Positions 1 to 7,111 of a stretch of 22,100 nucleotides of DNA are shown here, one piece after another; the first letter of the stretch is position 1; every line of letters begins with the position of its first letter. The notes below the pieces were generated by a model. It had not been told where the DNA came from and did not search any database. It saw only the letters and a list, made by a program, of their open reading frames with translations. The stretch lies in NCBI GenBank assembly GCA_021828525.1, contig JAJZGM010000003.1, positions 1 to 22,100 on the forward strand, written 5' to 3'. This DNA is from Nitrospirota bacterium. GTDB lineage: Bacteria; Nitrospirota; Leptospirillia; Leptospirillales; Leptospirillaceae. The position numbers and the translations under genes were made by a program.

Positions 1-1
1 A

Positions 2-91
2 ATCGCCGACTTTGCCCTCTGGCTGATCCAATCCCGAAGTCCGCTTTTTCATGGCCAGATCCTCCAGACAGAGGGTGGTCCGTACTTCTAA
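2..91 (+). CDS. C-terminal end of a short-chain dehydrogenase/reductase (SDR), 5' part outside the window
   Basis: Frame 2 is open from the window edge to a TAA at 89-91 and gives 29 residues. The end of this peptide, HGQILQTEGGPYF, matches the usual SDR C-terminus, in which a 'tGQ-x-hxVDGG' motif closes the Rossmann-fold domain. The preceding IADFALWLIQS matches the helix that is 'A..v.fLaS' in SDR proteins. The substrate cannot be told because the NAD(P)-binding glycine motif and the Ser-Tyr-Lys catalytic residues lie outside the window. The gene points toward the minus-strand tRNA-Ala, so the two units converge. A small hairpin begins right after the stop codon. The family call is moderately safe; no specific enzyme name is supportable. 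Confidence 0.62.
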   Translation: MADFALWLIQSRSPLFHGQILQTEGGPYF

Positions 92-110
92 GCTCCGGGA
101 GTACCCGAGC
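92..110 (+). terminator. Hairpin directly after the SDR stop, possible terminator
   Basis: GCTC-C-GGG (92-99) can pair with CCCGAGC (104-110), leaving one bulged C and an AGTA loop. It starts one base past the stop codon. A T-rich run follows only at 129-138, which is far for a classical intrinsic terminator. I therefore call it a possible 3' hairpin rather than a certain terminator. Confidence 0.35.
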
Positions 111-484
111 CCATAAACTTGCCCCCCCTTTCTTTTTTCCCCAGAATTGATCCATCGGAACAACAGGCCGCCGGGATCAACCCGATCAAAGGAGGGTCCG
201 ATCGCTTGTTTGGAAAATCACCTTTGAGAGATATCAGGAACTTGAGAGATATGAGCACCCCTCAATTTGTCACCTACTGATAAAAGTTTAGGGGGTGGTA
301 TGGATATAATGGTCTTCATCCCCTGTTTAACTCCACCCATCTCGGTCGGTGGTACAAAAAAGAACCTCGGTTCACGGGGAGTTTGGGGGTATCCAGAATT
401 TCGTGGGGGGATTTCAAGCAAAAAATACCCCTCATTTTGCTCGGATGTCAACGGATGGTCTTGGATTATACCGGACTAAAGACA
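111..484. other. Gene-free stretch with short direct and inverted repeats
   Basis: No open reading frame here looks like a real gene. The DNA holds short repeats. TTGAGAGATAT occurs at 224-234 and again at 242-252, an 18-bp period. ACCCCTCAATTTG (257-269) recurs as ACCCCTCATTTTG (427-439), 12 of 13 identical. GGGGGTAT (385-392) is inverted as ATACCCC (425-431). The stretch is less GC-rich than its neighbours. It could be a decayed insertion-sequence end or small mobile repeat beside a tRNA gene, but no transposase fragment is recognisable. Confidence 0.4.
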
Positions 485-489
485 TGAAA

Positions 490-513
490 AAAGCCAGTAT
501 TTACGCTGGCTTT
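490..513 (-). terminator. Intrinsic terminator downstream of tRNA-Ala
   Basis: AAAGCCAG (490-497) and CTGGCTTT (506-513) form a perfect 8-bp stem with an 8-nt loop. On the minus strand the stem runs into a T-run (plus-strand A-run 487-492), the usual form of an intrinsic terminator. It lies about 45 bp past the tRNA 3' end. On the plus strand the stem is also followed by T-rich DNA (TTTATCTTTT), so it may act in both directions between the converging units. Confidence 0.7.
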
Positions 514-556
514 ATCTTTTATTCTGATTTATCGATTATGACCTATTATGATCAAA

Positions 557-632
557 TGGTGGAGGGTAGGGGATTTGAACCCCTGACCTTCAGGGTGCGA
601 TCCTGACGCTCTCCCAACTGAGCTAACCCCCC
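557..632 (-). tRNA. tRNA-Ala, anticodon CGC
   Basis: The minus strand folds into a complete 76-nt cloverleaf. The acceptor stem is GGGGGGT with ACCCTCC, the D arm GCTC-AGTTGGGA-GAGC, the anticodon arm TCAGG-ATCGCAC-CCTGA and the T arm AGGGG-TTCAAAT-CCCCT. The discriminator is A and the CCA end is encoded. The anticodon CGC lies at 597-599 on the plus strand and reads GCG codons. The third acceptor pair is G-U, the known G3:U70 identity element for alanyl-tRNA synthetase, which agrees with the anticodon. The gene lies 40 bp after the purN stop on the same strand and may be transcribed with it or from its own promoter. Confidence 0.95.
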
Positions 633-672
633 TTGCGATATCGCTAGAGACTACCATAACCTCCCACCCACA

Positions 673-1299
673 TCAATCGGCGCTCCAGAGGACTCGTCGC
701 CCTGAGAGGTGCAGACGCCCTGTGGACAGGCCGTCCAGAGCCTCGACATAGGCCTCATGCTCAACGGGAAGCAACCTTTCGACAAGGGTTTCTTCCGTGT
801 CTTCAGGGAAGACGGGAACGGTTTTCTGCAGGATGACCGGACCATGATCCATCTGAAGGTCCACGAAGTGGACGGTGACCCCGGTCACCCGCACCCCGTA
901 TTCCAGGGCCTGCCTCTGGGCATGAAGTCCGGGAAAGGCGGGAAGAAGCGAGGGATGGATATTGACGATCCTGTCGGGGAAGACCCCGATCAGGACCGGG
1001 CCCACCAGGCGCATGTAGCCCGCCAGGGCGATCGCCTCCACCTTTTTTTCCCGAAGATGGGCAAGGATTTCCTTTTCATAGTCGTCCTTCGACGGGAAGG
1101 ATTTGGGTGTGAGGTGAAGGGTTGGAAGCCCCGCTTCCCGGGCCTTTTCCAGCACCGGTGCATTCTCCCTGTCGCAGACGAGGAGGACCGGGTTGATCCG
1201 GGAGAGCCTCCCGGATCTGACAGCCGAGAGAATCGCCATGGCATTCGATCCTCGGCCAGAGGCAAAGAGGGCCAGACGAAGCGGATTACTCCCCGGCAT
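673..1299 (-). CDS. purN: Phosphoribosylglycinamide formyltransferase (PurN)
   Basis: This enzyme transfers a formyl group from 10-formyl-tetrahydrofolate to GAR, the third step of purine synthesis. The chosen product is 208 residues, normal for the family. SGRGSN (14-19) is the phosphate-binding loop and AGYMRLV (93-99) belongs to the folate site. The catalytic triad is visible as Asn113 and His115 in NIHPSLLP and Asp151 in MDHGPVI. I chose the ATG at 1299 because GAGAGG stands six bases upstream and the overlap with purM is then only 14 bp. The in-frame start at 1353 would add 18 residues and overlap purM by 68 bp. It follows purM directly, a common purine-operon pairing. Its cofactor is made by the fhs product at the far end of the window. 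Confidence 0.95.
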   Translation of the reverse strand: MPGSNPLRLALFASGRGSNAMAILSAVRSGRLSRINPVLLVCDRENAPVLEKAREAGLPTLHLTPKSFPSKDDYEKEILAHLREKKVEAIALAGYMRLVGPVLIGVFPDRIVNIHPSLLPAFPGLHAQRQALEYGVRVTGVTVHFVDLQMDHGPVILQKTVPVFPEDTEETLVERLLPVEHEAYVEALDGLSTGRLHLSGRRVLWSAD

Positions 1300-2338
1300 A
1301 GAGAACCTCTCGGTGGCCGGCCACAACCTCTCCCAGGCGCCAGAAGCTCTCACCCCGGGATGAAAGAAGGGAAACCAGTGCCGGCGAAGCCTCAGGCGAG
1401 ACGATCACAACAAGTCCGATCCCCATATTGAAAACCCGGAGCATCTCGGGAAGGTCGATTCCTCCCGACTGCCGGATATGGGCAAAGAGGGGAGGAACTG
1501 GCCAGGCATCAAGACCGATTCTGACCGAGACATTGTCAGGAAGAACCCGGGGAATGTTTTCCGTCAGTCCTCCCCCCGTCACATGGACAAAGGCTCCGAC
1601 CGGAAGCGCCTTTCGGATGGCCGCCATGAGGCGGACATAGATGCGGGTCGGCAAAGATAGGAGTTCACCCCATGTTGTCTTTTCGTCAAAGGGAACCCGA
1701 TCCTCCGGGAGAAGCTTTTCCTGGTCCAGGAGAACCCGCCTCGCCAGGGAATAGCCGTTGGAATGGAGCCCCGATGAAGAGACTCCGAAGACATGGTCCC
1801 CCGGCTTGACCGAGGCCCCGTCGATGATCTTCCTGCGATCCGCGATTCCCACGCAGAAACCCGCCAGATCGAAATCTCCGGGGGCATAGAGCCCCGGCAT
1901 CTCGGCCGTTTCCCCTCCCAGAAGGGCCATCTCCGCCTCCTGGCATCCCTGCACAATGCCCTCCATGAGGGGAAGGGATTCGTCGACTTCCAGCCGTCCC
2001 GTGGCGAAATAGTCGAGAAAAAAGAGGGGGTCGGCTCCCATGACGGCAATATCGTTGGCGCACATCGCAACCAGGTCAATTCCAAGGCCGGAAAATCTCC
2101 GGGCCCACCGGGCAACCAGGAGCTTGGTCCCGACCCCGTCCGTGCCCGAGACCAGGACCGGATCTTCGTATCGGCCGAAATCCGGCCGGAAGACCCCCCC
2201 GAATCCCCCAATCCCGGAGACCACCCCGGTCCGGCTCGTCCTCCGTGCCAGAGGCTTGATCGCCTCCACCCAACGGTTGCCCCGGTCGATGGAGACCCCG
2301 GAGCGGGCATAGGCCCCCTCCTCCCTGTTATCTCCCAA
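1286..2338 (-). CDS. purM: Phosphoribosylformylglycinamidine cyclo-ligase (AIR synthetase, PurM)
   Basis: PurM closes the imidazole ring of the purine precursor, using ATP to turn FGAM into AIR. The 350-residue length fits the family. Visible signatures are YARSGVSIDRGN at 10-21 (family form YxxAGVDIxxGN), GTDGVGTK at 65-72, CANDIAVMGADP at 93-104 and GGETAEMPG at 141-149, all parts of the ATP- and substrate-binding core. The start is TTG, supported by GGGAGAG about five bases upstream; I see no better in-frame ATG. Its stop overlaps the purN start by 14 bp, so the two are probably translated in a coupled way. A TATAAA at 2364-2369 (minus strand) could be a -10 box, but I found no convincing -35. 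Confidence 0.95.
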   Translation of the reverse strand: MGDNREEGAYARSGVSIDRGNRWVEAIKPLARRTSRTGVVSGIGGFGGVFRPDFGRYEDPVLVSGTDGVGTKLLVARWARRFSGLGIDLVAMCANDIAVMGADPLFFLDYFATGRLEVDESLPLMEGIVQGCQEAEMALLGGETAEMPGLYAPGDFDLAGFCVGIADRRKIIDGASVKPGDHVFGVSSSGLHSNGYSLARRVLLDQEKLLPEDRVPFDEKTTWGELLSLPTRIYVRLMAAIRKALPVGAFVHVTGGGLTENIPRVLPDNVSVRIGLDAWPVPPLFAHIRQSGGIDLPEMLRVFNMGIGLVVIVSPEASPALVSLLSSRGESFWRLGEVVAGHREVLYAGE

Positions 2339-2377
2339 AATTCTCTCCCGATGTAAAAAACGATTTATAGACTATTA

Positions 2378-2406
2378 TTGAAGTTGGTACAGTTTTTTGG
2401 GATTAT
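2378..2406 (+). promoter_or_regulatory. Possible sigma-70-type promoter for the lipoprotein/barrel pair
   Basis: TTGAAG (2378-2383) and GATTAT (2401-2406) each match the -35 and -10 consensus at four of six positions. They are separated by the ideal 17 bp. Transcription would start near 2413, giving a leader of about 80 nt before the ATG at 2496. It lies in the divergent gap with purM. Confidence 0.4.
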
Positions 2407-2463
2407 ACCCTCTGTCCGCTTTGATGGCTGATCATAGCCCAAATGACCCCGCATCAACAACAA

Positions 2464-2480
2464 TGGCCCCTGATGGGCCA
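2464..2480 (+). promoter_or_regulatory. Leader hairpin just upstream of the lipoprotein ribosome-binding site
   Basis: TGGCCC (2464-2469) and GGGCCA (2475-2480) form a perfect 6-bp stem with a CTGAT loop. It ends three bases before the AAGGA ribosome-binding site (2484-2488) of the gene starting at 2496. It could tune translation or mRNA stability, but no function is shown. Confidence 0.3.
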
Positions 2481-2495
2481 ATCAAGGATCCGGCA

Positions 2496-3473
2496 ATGTC
2501 TTCCTTCCCTCAGAGCATGACGCGCGCCCTCATCAACGTGTGGCTTTCCCTCGTCTTTTTCTCCCTCGCTTCCTGCGGAAACGGAAACATGGTCGGAAAT
2601 GGCACAGGGAACCCAGGAACGGCCCTGGGAGCCCTCCAGATCGCCAACACCGATATCGCACACGGCAACTACAACGGAGCAATCTCGGTCCTCGCCCCTT
2701 ACTGCCCGAACAACAACTGCGTGAATCCGGACATCGCCAACGCCTTCGCCAATGCCTATATCGCCCTGGGAAACGGAACCTCAGGATCGGGGGGCGCCAC
2801 CATCACCCAGATCCTCTCCCAAGTCCTGAACCTGGTCAACACAAATGCCAGCGCCACCCAGGTTCTCCAGGGGGTCAACCAGGCCATTCCCTGTCTGGCC
2901 AGCAACTCCTGCAAAACCGCCTATCTCGACAATCTGGCGACCGCCCTCCAGACCCTGGCCAACACCTCCTGCTCCGGTTCCACCACGACAGCCTCAAACT
3001 GTCCGGACTCTTCTTCCATCCTGCTCGCCTCGGCCGTCTATCTTCTCGTTGTGGCGCAATACGAGGCCGGGATCGTCTACACCGGAGGCACCTGGTTCTT
3101 GTGCACCCCCAATGGGGGCGGTCTCTTGGGATGCGCTCTCCTCAGTGAATCGACCCTGGCAAAAGACCTTTTCGCCAATCCGGTTCTTCTCCAAAACATC
3201 CTGGCCATTCTGGGGGCCACCTGTTCCGGCTGTTCCGGGAGCCCCACGATTTCCGTCACCTCGACGACTGCCCTCAATGTTCTTCCCTACTTTCTGGCCT
3301 CCCTGGGATCGACCAACACCAATATTGCCACCTCCTTCAACCAGTTTCTCAATGCCATCAACAATTGCACCACGAACCAAAACTCAAGTTGTGCCTCCAG
3401 TCCCTCCGGCACCACCCCCTCCAGCGTGACCCTGAGCGCCTCCGGGTTGGCCTGGTACCTGAGCCAGCTGTGA
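2496..3473 (+). CDS. Cysteine-rich, TPR-like lipoprotein of unknown function
   Basis: I do not recognise a named family. The chosen start (ATG 2496, AAGGA seven bases upstream) gives 325 residues with a classic lipoprotein signal: a basic start, a hydrophobic core and the lipobox LASC with Cys27 as the lipidated residue. No Asp follows the Cys at +2, so outer-membrane sorting is plausible. Residues about 44-93 resemble a tetratricopeptide repeat (ANTDIAHGNYNGAISVLAPY, then AFANAYIALGN). The mature part is rich in Asn, Ser, Thr and Gly and contains 12 further cysteines in six close pairs: CX4C, CX5C, CX9C, CX9C, CX2C and CX7C. Disulfides are likely if it is periplasmic or surface exposed. A barrel protein follows 73 bp later on the same strand. 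The frame is open back to a TTG at 2397, but that start would bury the signal peptide. Confidence 0.75.
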   Translation: MSSFPQSMTRALINVWLSLVFFSLASCGNGNMVGNGTGNPGTALGALQIANTDIAHGNYNGAISVLAPYCPNNNCVNPDIANAFANAYIALGNGTSGSGGATITQILSQVLNLVNTNASATQVLQGVNQAIPCLASNSCKTAYLDNLATALQTLANTSCSGSTTTASNCPDSSSILLASAVYLLVVAQYEAGIVYTGGTWFLCTPNGGGLLGCALLSESTLAKDLFANPVLLQNILAILGATCSGCSGSPTISVTSTTALNVLPYFLASLGSTNTNIATSFNQFLNAINNCTTNQNSSCASSPSGTTPSSVTLSASGLAWYLSQL

Positions 3474-3546
3474 GGCCTAAAGTCCGGAGCCTCCGATTCC
3501 GAAGAGACTACCAGACCCTTATGCAACCTCTATCCAAGGACCGACG

Positions 3547-4695
3547 ATGATCCGACGACGTGACCGCCTGCAGACCCTTCTCCTGTCCGGAACCCTGGCG
3601 GGGCTTTGCTCTCTGGCCCTTCTTTCGGCTCCGGGCCGCGCCTTCGCAGGCCCCTCGGGGGTGGCCGGCTCCGCTCTTTTCCAGCAATTCCCGATCCTCT
3701 ACCAGGGAGTCCTTGTGGAAGGGATGGGAGGGGCCTTCACCGCCGTGGCCGATGACTCGAACGCTCCCTTCTACAATCCGGCCGGACTCGACAATATCCA
3801 GAGCTCCTCCTTCCAGATCCTCAACATTTCGGCCGACATCACCTACCCGTCCCTCTATCCGAACCTGTACAACAGCCTGAACGGAGCCAGCACCAGCAAC
3901 CCCGCAACCTATATCAACGCCTTCAACAGCGTGGCCGGACAGAGCCTCTATACCCGGGTGGGAGACTACTCGAACTACACGACCCATGATTTTGCCATTG
4001 GCCTCTTGACCAACAACCAGGCCCTGGGCATCGCGAACGCCTCTCCCACCACCACCAACCTGGCCTCCCTTGCCGCCCTCTCCGATTCCGGGATCGTGAT
4101 CAGCGGGGCCTACGGCTTCTTCAACCACCATCTCCAGGTGGGGGGGACCCTGATGGGGCTCTACCAAATGTTCGAAAATATTCCCTCGCTCACTGTCTCC
4201 CAGGCCAGCGCCCTCTCGAGCACCCTGTCGAGCAACCTGTCCCATGGCTTCGGAGTGGTCGGCAATCTCGGGGCGATCTATCATTTCGACCTTCCCTTAA
4301 ACCCGACACTTGGAGCCTCGATCCTCAACGTCGGAACGGCAAGCTTCGGCGACGCCGGCTCCCTGCCCCAGCTCATCAACGCCGGGGTGGGCATCGATCC
4401 GGACATCGGCTTCGGACGCCTCCTGGCCGACATCGACTATGTCGATGTGACCAACTACCTCTACTACACCGGGGATTCCCTGTGGCTCCATACCCGACTT
4501 GGAGTCCAGTACCAATTTCCGGAGATTCTGACCGTCTCGGCCGGCCTCTACGAAGGTTATCCCACCTTCGGGGTCGGAGTTGACCTCTGGGCCTTCGAGG
4601 TGAATGCCTCCTACTACACGGAGGAGGCCAGTCCCGTTCCCGGGTTGAACCCAGACCACATCGTCTCCCTCCAGGTCGCCTTCGGCTGGATGTAG
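3547..4695 (+). CDS. Outer-membrane beta-barrel protein of the FadL/PorV-like type
   Basis: The 382-residue product starts with MIRRRDRL, a hydrophobic stretch and an AFA cleavage site, so cleavage after residue 34 is predicted. Residues 59-83 contain GMGGAFTAVADDSNAPFYNP followed by AGL. This matches the N-terminal 'G.GGAftA.ADD..A.y.NPAGL' motif of FadL-related, PorV/PorQ and UPF0164-type barrel proteins. The remainder alternates polar and hydrophobic residues as barrel strands do and ends LQVAFGWM. The last residue is Met, with the aromatic Trp next to last, unlike the usual terminal Phe. AAGGA stands six bases before the ATG. The gene follows the lipoprotein on the same strand and may form one unit with it. 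Transport of a hydrophobic substrate or a role in surface-protein export are both possible; no substrate can be inferred. Confidence 0.75.
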   Translation: MIRRRDRLQTLLLSGTLAGLCSLALLSAPGRAFAGPSGVAGSALFQQFPILYQGVLVEGMGGAFTAVADDSNAPFYNPAGLDNIQSSSFQILNISADITYPSLYPNLYNSLNGASTSNPATYINAFNSVAGQSLYTRVGDYSNYTTHDFAIGLLTNNQALGIANASPTTTNLASLAALSDSGIVISGAYGFFNHHLQVGGTLMGLYQMFENIPSLTVSQASALSSTLSSNLSHGFGVVGNLGAIYHFDLPLNPTLGASILNVGTASFGDAGSLPQLINAGVGIDPDIGFGRLLADIDYVDVTNYLYYTGDSLWLHTRLGVQYQFPEILTVSAGLYEGYPTFGVGVDLWAFEVNASYYTEEASPVPGLNPDHIVSLQVAFGWM

Positions 4696-4712
4696 GAGAG
4701 AACGGACCCTCT

Positions 4713-4750
4713 GAACAAAGAAAGGCGCCAAAAGGCGCCTTTCTTTGTTC
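4713..4750. terminator. Strong bidirectional terminator between converging units
   Basis: A perfect 17-bp stem (4713-4729 with 4734-4750) encloses an AAAA loop. The core is GGCGCC with A-rich and T-rich outer arms, so the TTTCTTTGTTC arm serves as the T-tract on either strand. On the plus strand a further TCTTTTTT follows at 4759-4765. It lies between the plus-strand barrel gene and the 3' end of rnc and should stop both transcripts. Confidence 0.85.
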
Positions 4751-4781
4751 CATCCAGTCTTTTTTGGAAGTCTCAGGAGCT

Positions 4782-5531
4782 TTAGGTTCCCCCCGAAGGC
4801 TGATGGAGGTCCTTCGTTGTCTGTGCGATGCGCGCAAGCGCGGCGGCGGCCGCTTTCTGCTCCGCCTCCTTTTTCGAATGACCCTGCCCTTCCCCCCAGA
4901 CGCTTTCCCTGATCAGGACCGCAACGTCAAAGACCTTCTGGTGGTCTGGCCCGGACTGGCCCGTGATCTTGTACTTCGGAAGGGTTTCAAGTTCGCGCTG
5001 GCAGTATTCCTGGAGTTCGGTCTTGTGATCGGCGATGGTGTCAGTTTTGGACGCCCCCTCGATCACCTCCCGGAACTCACGGAGCACAAAATTTCTGGCA
5101 GCCTCGAGACCCCCGTCCTGGTAGATCGCGGCGATAACCGCCTCGAGGGCGTCGGAGAGAATGGAGTTTTTTTCGCGCCCCTGGGTAATTTCCTCCCCCC
5201 GGCCAATCAGAAGAAAGCTTCCCAGACCGAGGTTCCGGGCGACCTGGGCCAGGGTCGGTTCCGAGACGATCCGTCCCTTGAGCTTGGAAAGAACCCCTTC
5301 CGGAGAATCGGGACAGGTCTTCATGAGATGTTCGGCGATCACAAGGCCCAAAACGGTGTCACCCATAAACTCCAGCCGCTCGTTGTCGCGGCGGGCCCCC
5401 CCTTTTCGGAACTCGTTGCTAAAGGACTTGTGGATGGTTGCCTCTTCGAGCCGTTCCAGGGATCGGAAGCGGTATCCGAGACGCTCTTCAAGGACCGGGA
5501 GGTTGTGCATCCATTGGGACCGGGGAAACAT
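4782..5531 (-). CDS. rnc: Ribonuclease III
   Basis: RNase III cuts double-stranded RNA, including the long rRNA precursor, and processes many mRNAs. The product is 249 residues, a little longer than usual at the N-terminus. NERLEFMGDTVL at 50-61 is the family signature. The four metal-binding acidic residues are Glu54, Asp58, Asp127 and Glu130 (DALEAVIAAIY). A double-stranded RNA-binding domain follows from about 168 (DHKTELQEYCQRE) to 240, with the typical KKEAEQKAAAAAL helix. GAGGA six bases upstream supports the ATG at 5531. It is the last gene of the long minus-strand run, 35 bp after fabF. The fab-acpP-rnc order is common in bacteria. Confidence 0.96.
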   Translation of the reverse strand: MFPRSQWMHNLPVLEERLGYRFRSLERLEEATIHKSFSNEFRKGGARRDNERLEFMGDTVLGLVIAEHLMKTCPDSPEGVLSKLKGRIVSEPTLAQVARNLGLGSFLLIGRGEEITQGREKNSILSDALEAVIAAIYQDGGLEAARNFVLREFREVIEGASKTDTIADHKTELQEYCQRELETLPKYKITGQSGPDHQKVFDVAVLIRESVWGEGQGHSKKEAEQKAAAAALARIAQTTKDLHQPSGGT

Positions 5532-5566
5532 TGTCTGTCCTCAGCAGGAAAAGGGAGCCGGCCCTT

Positions 5567-6823
5567 TCAGCCATCAACCCGGGAAATCACGAGGGAGGCG
5601 TTGGTGCCGCCAAACCCGAAGGAGTTCTTGAGAATTACCCTCACATCCTGTTTCCTTGCACCTTCGGAGACGTAATCGAGATCGCATTCGGGGTCGGGAT
5701 GATCGAGATTGATCGTGGGCAGGATCACCCCGTGGCGCAGCGTCATGAAAGCCAGCGCCGTCTCGACACCTCCGGCCGCTCCCAGAAGATGGCCCATCAT
5801 CGATTTCAGGGCCGACACGGGAATTTTCGCGGCCTGCTCCCCGAAGACGGTCTTCAAGGCCTTGGTTTCGATCTTGTCGGCAAAGGTCGAGGTGGCGTGG
5901 GCATTGATGTGGTTCACGTCAGAGGGGGAAATCCCCGCGTTCGACAGGGCCATACGCATGCAGCGGACAGCGCCGCCGGCGTCGTCGGGAGGAGCAGTGA
6001 TATGATAGGCGTCTCCCGTCAAGCCGTATCCAAGAATCTCCCCATAGATGCGGGCCTTCCGGGCGCGGGCCCGCTCGAGGGTCTCGAGGACGACCACCCC
6101 GGCCCCTTCGCCCAGCACGAAGCCGTCCCGGTCCCGGTCGAAGGGACGGGAGGCATGCTCGGGATCGTCGTTCCGTGAGGAAAGGGCCCGGGCCGCCGCA
6201 AAGCCCGAGACGGTCAACGGAGTGAAAGCCGATTCGGCGCCCCCGGCCAGCATGACATCCGCATCGCCCCTCCGGACGATGTGATAAGCATCCCCGATGC
6301 AGTGGACACCGGTGGCACAGGCTGTCACGGCACAGGAATTGGGCCCCTCGAGCCCCAACCGGATGGCGATCTGCCCCGACGCCAGGTTGATGAGAACCAT
6401 CGGAATGAAGAAGGGAGACACCTTTCGCGGTCCTCCCTCCACCAGCTGGGAATGGTAGTATTCGATCCCGCCGATTCCGCCGATTCCCGATCCGACATAG
6501 ACCCCGATCCGTTCCCGCGTGGCGTCGCTTATCTCGAGCGCGGAATCCTCCACGGCCATCTGGGCCGCCGCCATCGCATAATGGATGAAGCTGTCCATCT
6601 TCTTGATTTCTTTTTTGTCGATCCAATGTCCCGGATCGAACCCCTTGACCTCTCCCCCGATCCGGACAGGAAGGTCGGAGGGGTCAAAACGCGTAATGGT
6701 CCCCACCCCGGACCGGCCTGCACGGGCGGAATCCCATGTCGACTGGGCGGTGTTGCCCAGGGGGGAGACGATTCCCACTCCCGTAACGACAACTCTCCGG
6801 TCCTGGAGGGGACGAATCCCCAT
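5567..6823 (-). CDS. fabF: 3-oxoacyl-[acyl-carrier-protein] synthase II (FabF)
   Basis: FabF condenses malonyl-ACP with growing acyl-ACP in cytoplasmic type II fatty-acid synthesis. The product is 418 residues, standard for the family. Cys169 in VTACATG is the acyl-accepting nucleophile. His309 (NAHATST) and His345 (KSMMGHLLGAAG) complete the Cys-His-His triad and Lys340 is also conserved. The motif reads NAHATST where E. coli has NAHGTST, a mild change. The C-terminal glycine-rich NSFGFGGTNA is present. The ATG overlaps the acpP stop as TGATG (one shared base), so translation is probably coupled to that of its carrier protein. rnc follows after 35 bp. Confidence 0.96.
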   Translation of the reverse strand: MGIRPLQDRRVVVTGVGIVSPLGNTAQSTWDSARAGRSGVGTITRFDPSDLPVRIGGEVKGFDPGHWIDKKEIKKMDSFIHYAMAAAQMAVEDSALEISDATRERIGVYVGSGIGGIGGIEYYHSQLVEGGPRKVSPFFIPMVLINLASGQIAIRLGLEGPNSCAVTACATGVHCIGDAYHIVRRGDADVMLAGGAESAFTPLTVSGFAAARALSSRNDDPEHASRPFDRDRDGFVLGEGAGVVVLETLERARARKARIYGEILGYGLTGDAYHITAPPDDAGGAVRCMRMALSNAGISPSDVNHINAHATSTFADKIETKALKTVFGEQAAKIPVSALKSMMGHLLGAAGGVETALAFMTLRHGVILPTINLDHPDPECDLDYVSEGARKQDVRVILKNSFGFGGTNASLVISRVDG

Positions 6824-7053
6824 CAGACGCGCTCGCTGATATAGTCGACCGCATTCTGGACTGTCGAAATCTTTTCCGCATCCTCATCGGGGATTTCGAT
6901 TCCAAACTCTTCCTCCAGGGCCATCACCAGCTCGACGGTGTCCAGGGAGTCGGCTCCGAGATCCTCGACAAAATGGGACTCCGGGTGAACCTCTTCCTCC
7001 TCGACCCCAAGCTGTTCCGCAATAATTTTCTTGACCCGATCATTGATCGCCAT
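6823..7053 (-). CDS. acpP: Acyl carrier protein
   Basis: ACP carries growing acyl chains on a 4'-phosphopantetheine arm and is the shared substrate of all Fab enzymes here. The product is 76 residues, acidic, and carries the LGADSLDTVEL motif with Ser36 as the attachment site. The ATG at 7053 has a strong AAGGAGG eight bases upstream. The reading frame is open further upstream to 7134, but that extension would be atypical and lacks support. ACP is normally among the most abundant proteins. The 58-bp gap before it contains a stable hairpin that could set its mRNA level apart from fabG. Its stop overlaps the fabF start by one base. Confidence 0.97.
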   Translation of the reverse strand: MAINDRVKKIIAEQLGVEEEEVHPESHFVEDLGADSLDTVELVMALEEEFGIEIPDEDAEKISTVQNAVDYISERV

Positions 7054-7082
7054 GAAAACAAACCTCCTTGAAGAATTTTTAT

Positions 7083-7105
7083 GATCCGGGAAGCCTCCCC
7101 GGATC
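7083..7105 (-). promoter_or_regulatory. Hairpin between fabG and acpP
   Basis: GATCCGGG (7083-7090) and CCCGGATC (7098-7105) form a perfect 8-bp stem with a 7-nt loop, in the 58-bp gap. On the minus strand it is followed by ATAAAAATT rather than a T-run, so it is not a classic terminator. It could be a processing or stabilising element giving separate acpP mRNA. The role is inferred. Confidence 0.45.
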
Positions 7106-7111
7106 TGCCGC

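Noticed and set aside
206..280. A 24-codon frame from a TTG with AAGGAGGG upstream
   Set aside because: The spacing is long (10 bases), the peptide is just the translated repeat (LRDIRN/LRDM), and nothing shows selection for coding.
218..451. A 77-codon minus-strand frame in the gene-free stretch
   Set aside because: It spans the repeats, has no ribosome-binding site or family motif, and competing frames on the plus strand look equally good.
1300..1353. An upstream start for purN adding 18 residues
   Set aside because: It deepens the overlap with purM to 68 bp. The ATG at 1299 has a good GAGAGG site and gives the normal family N-terminus.
2397..2495. A TTG start for the lipoprotein adding 33 residues
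   Set aside because: It overlaps the likely promoter and would place the lipoprotein signal peptide far inside the protein.
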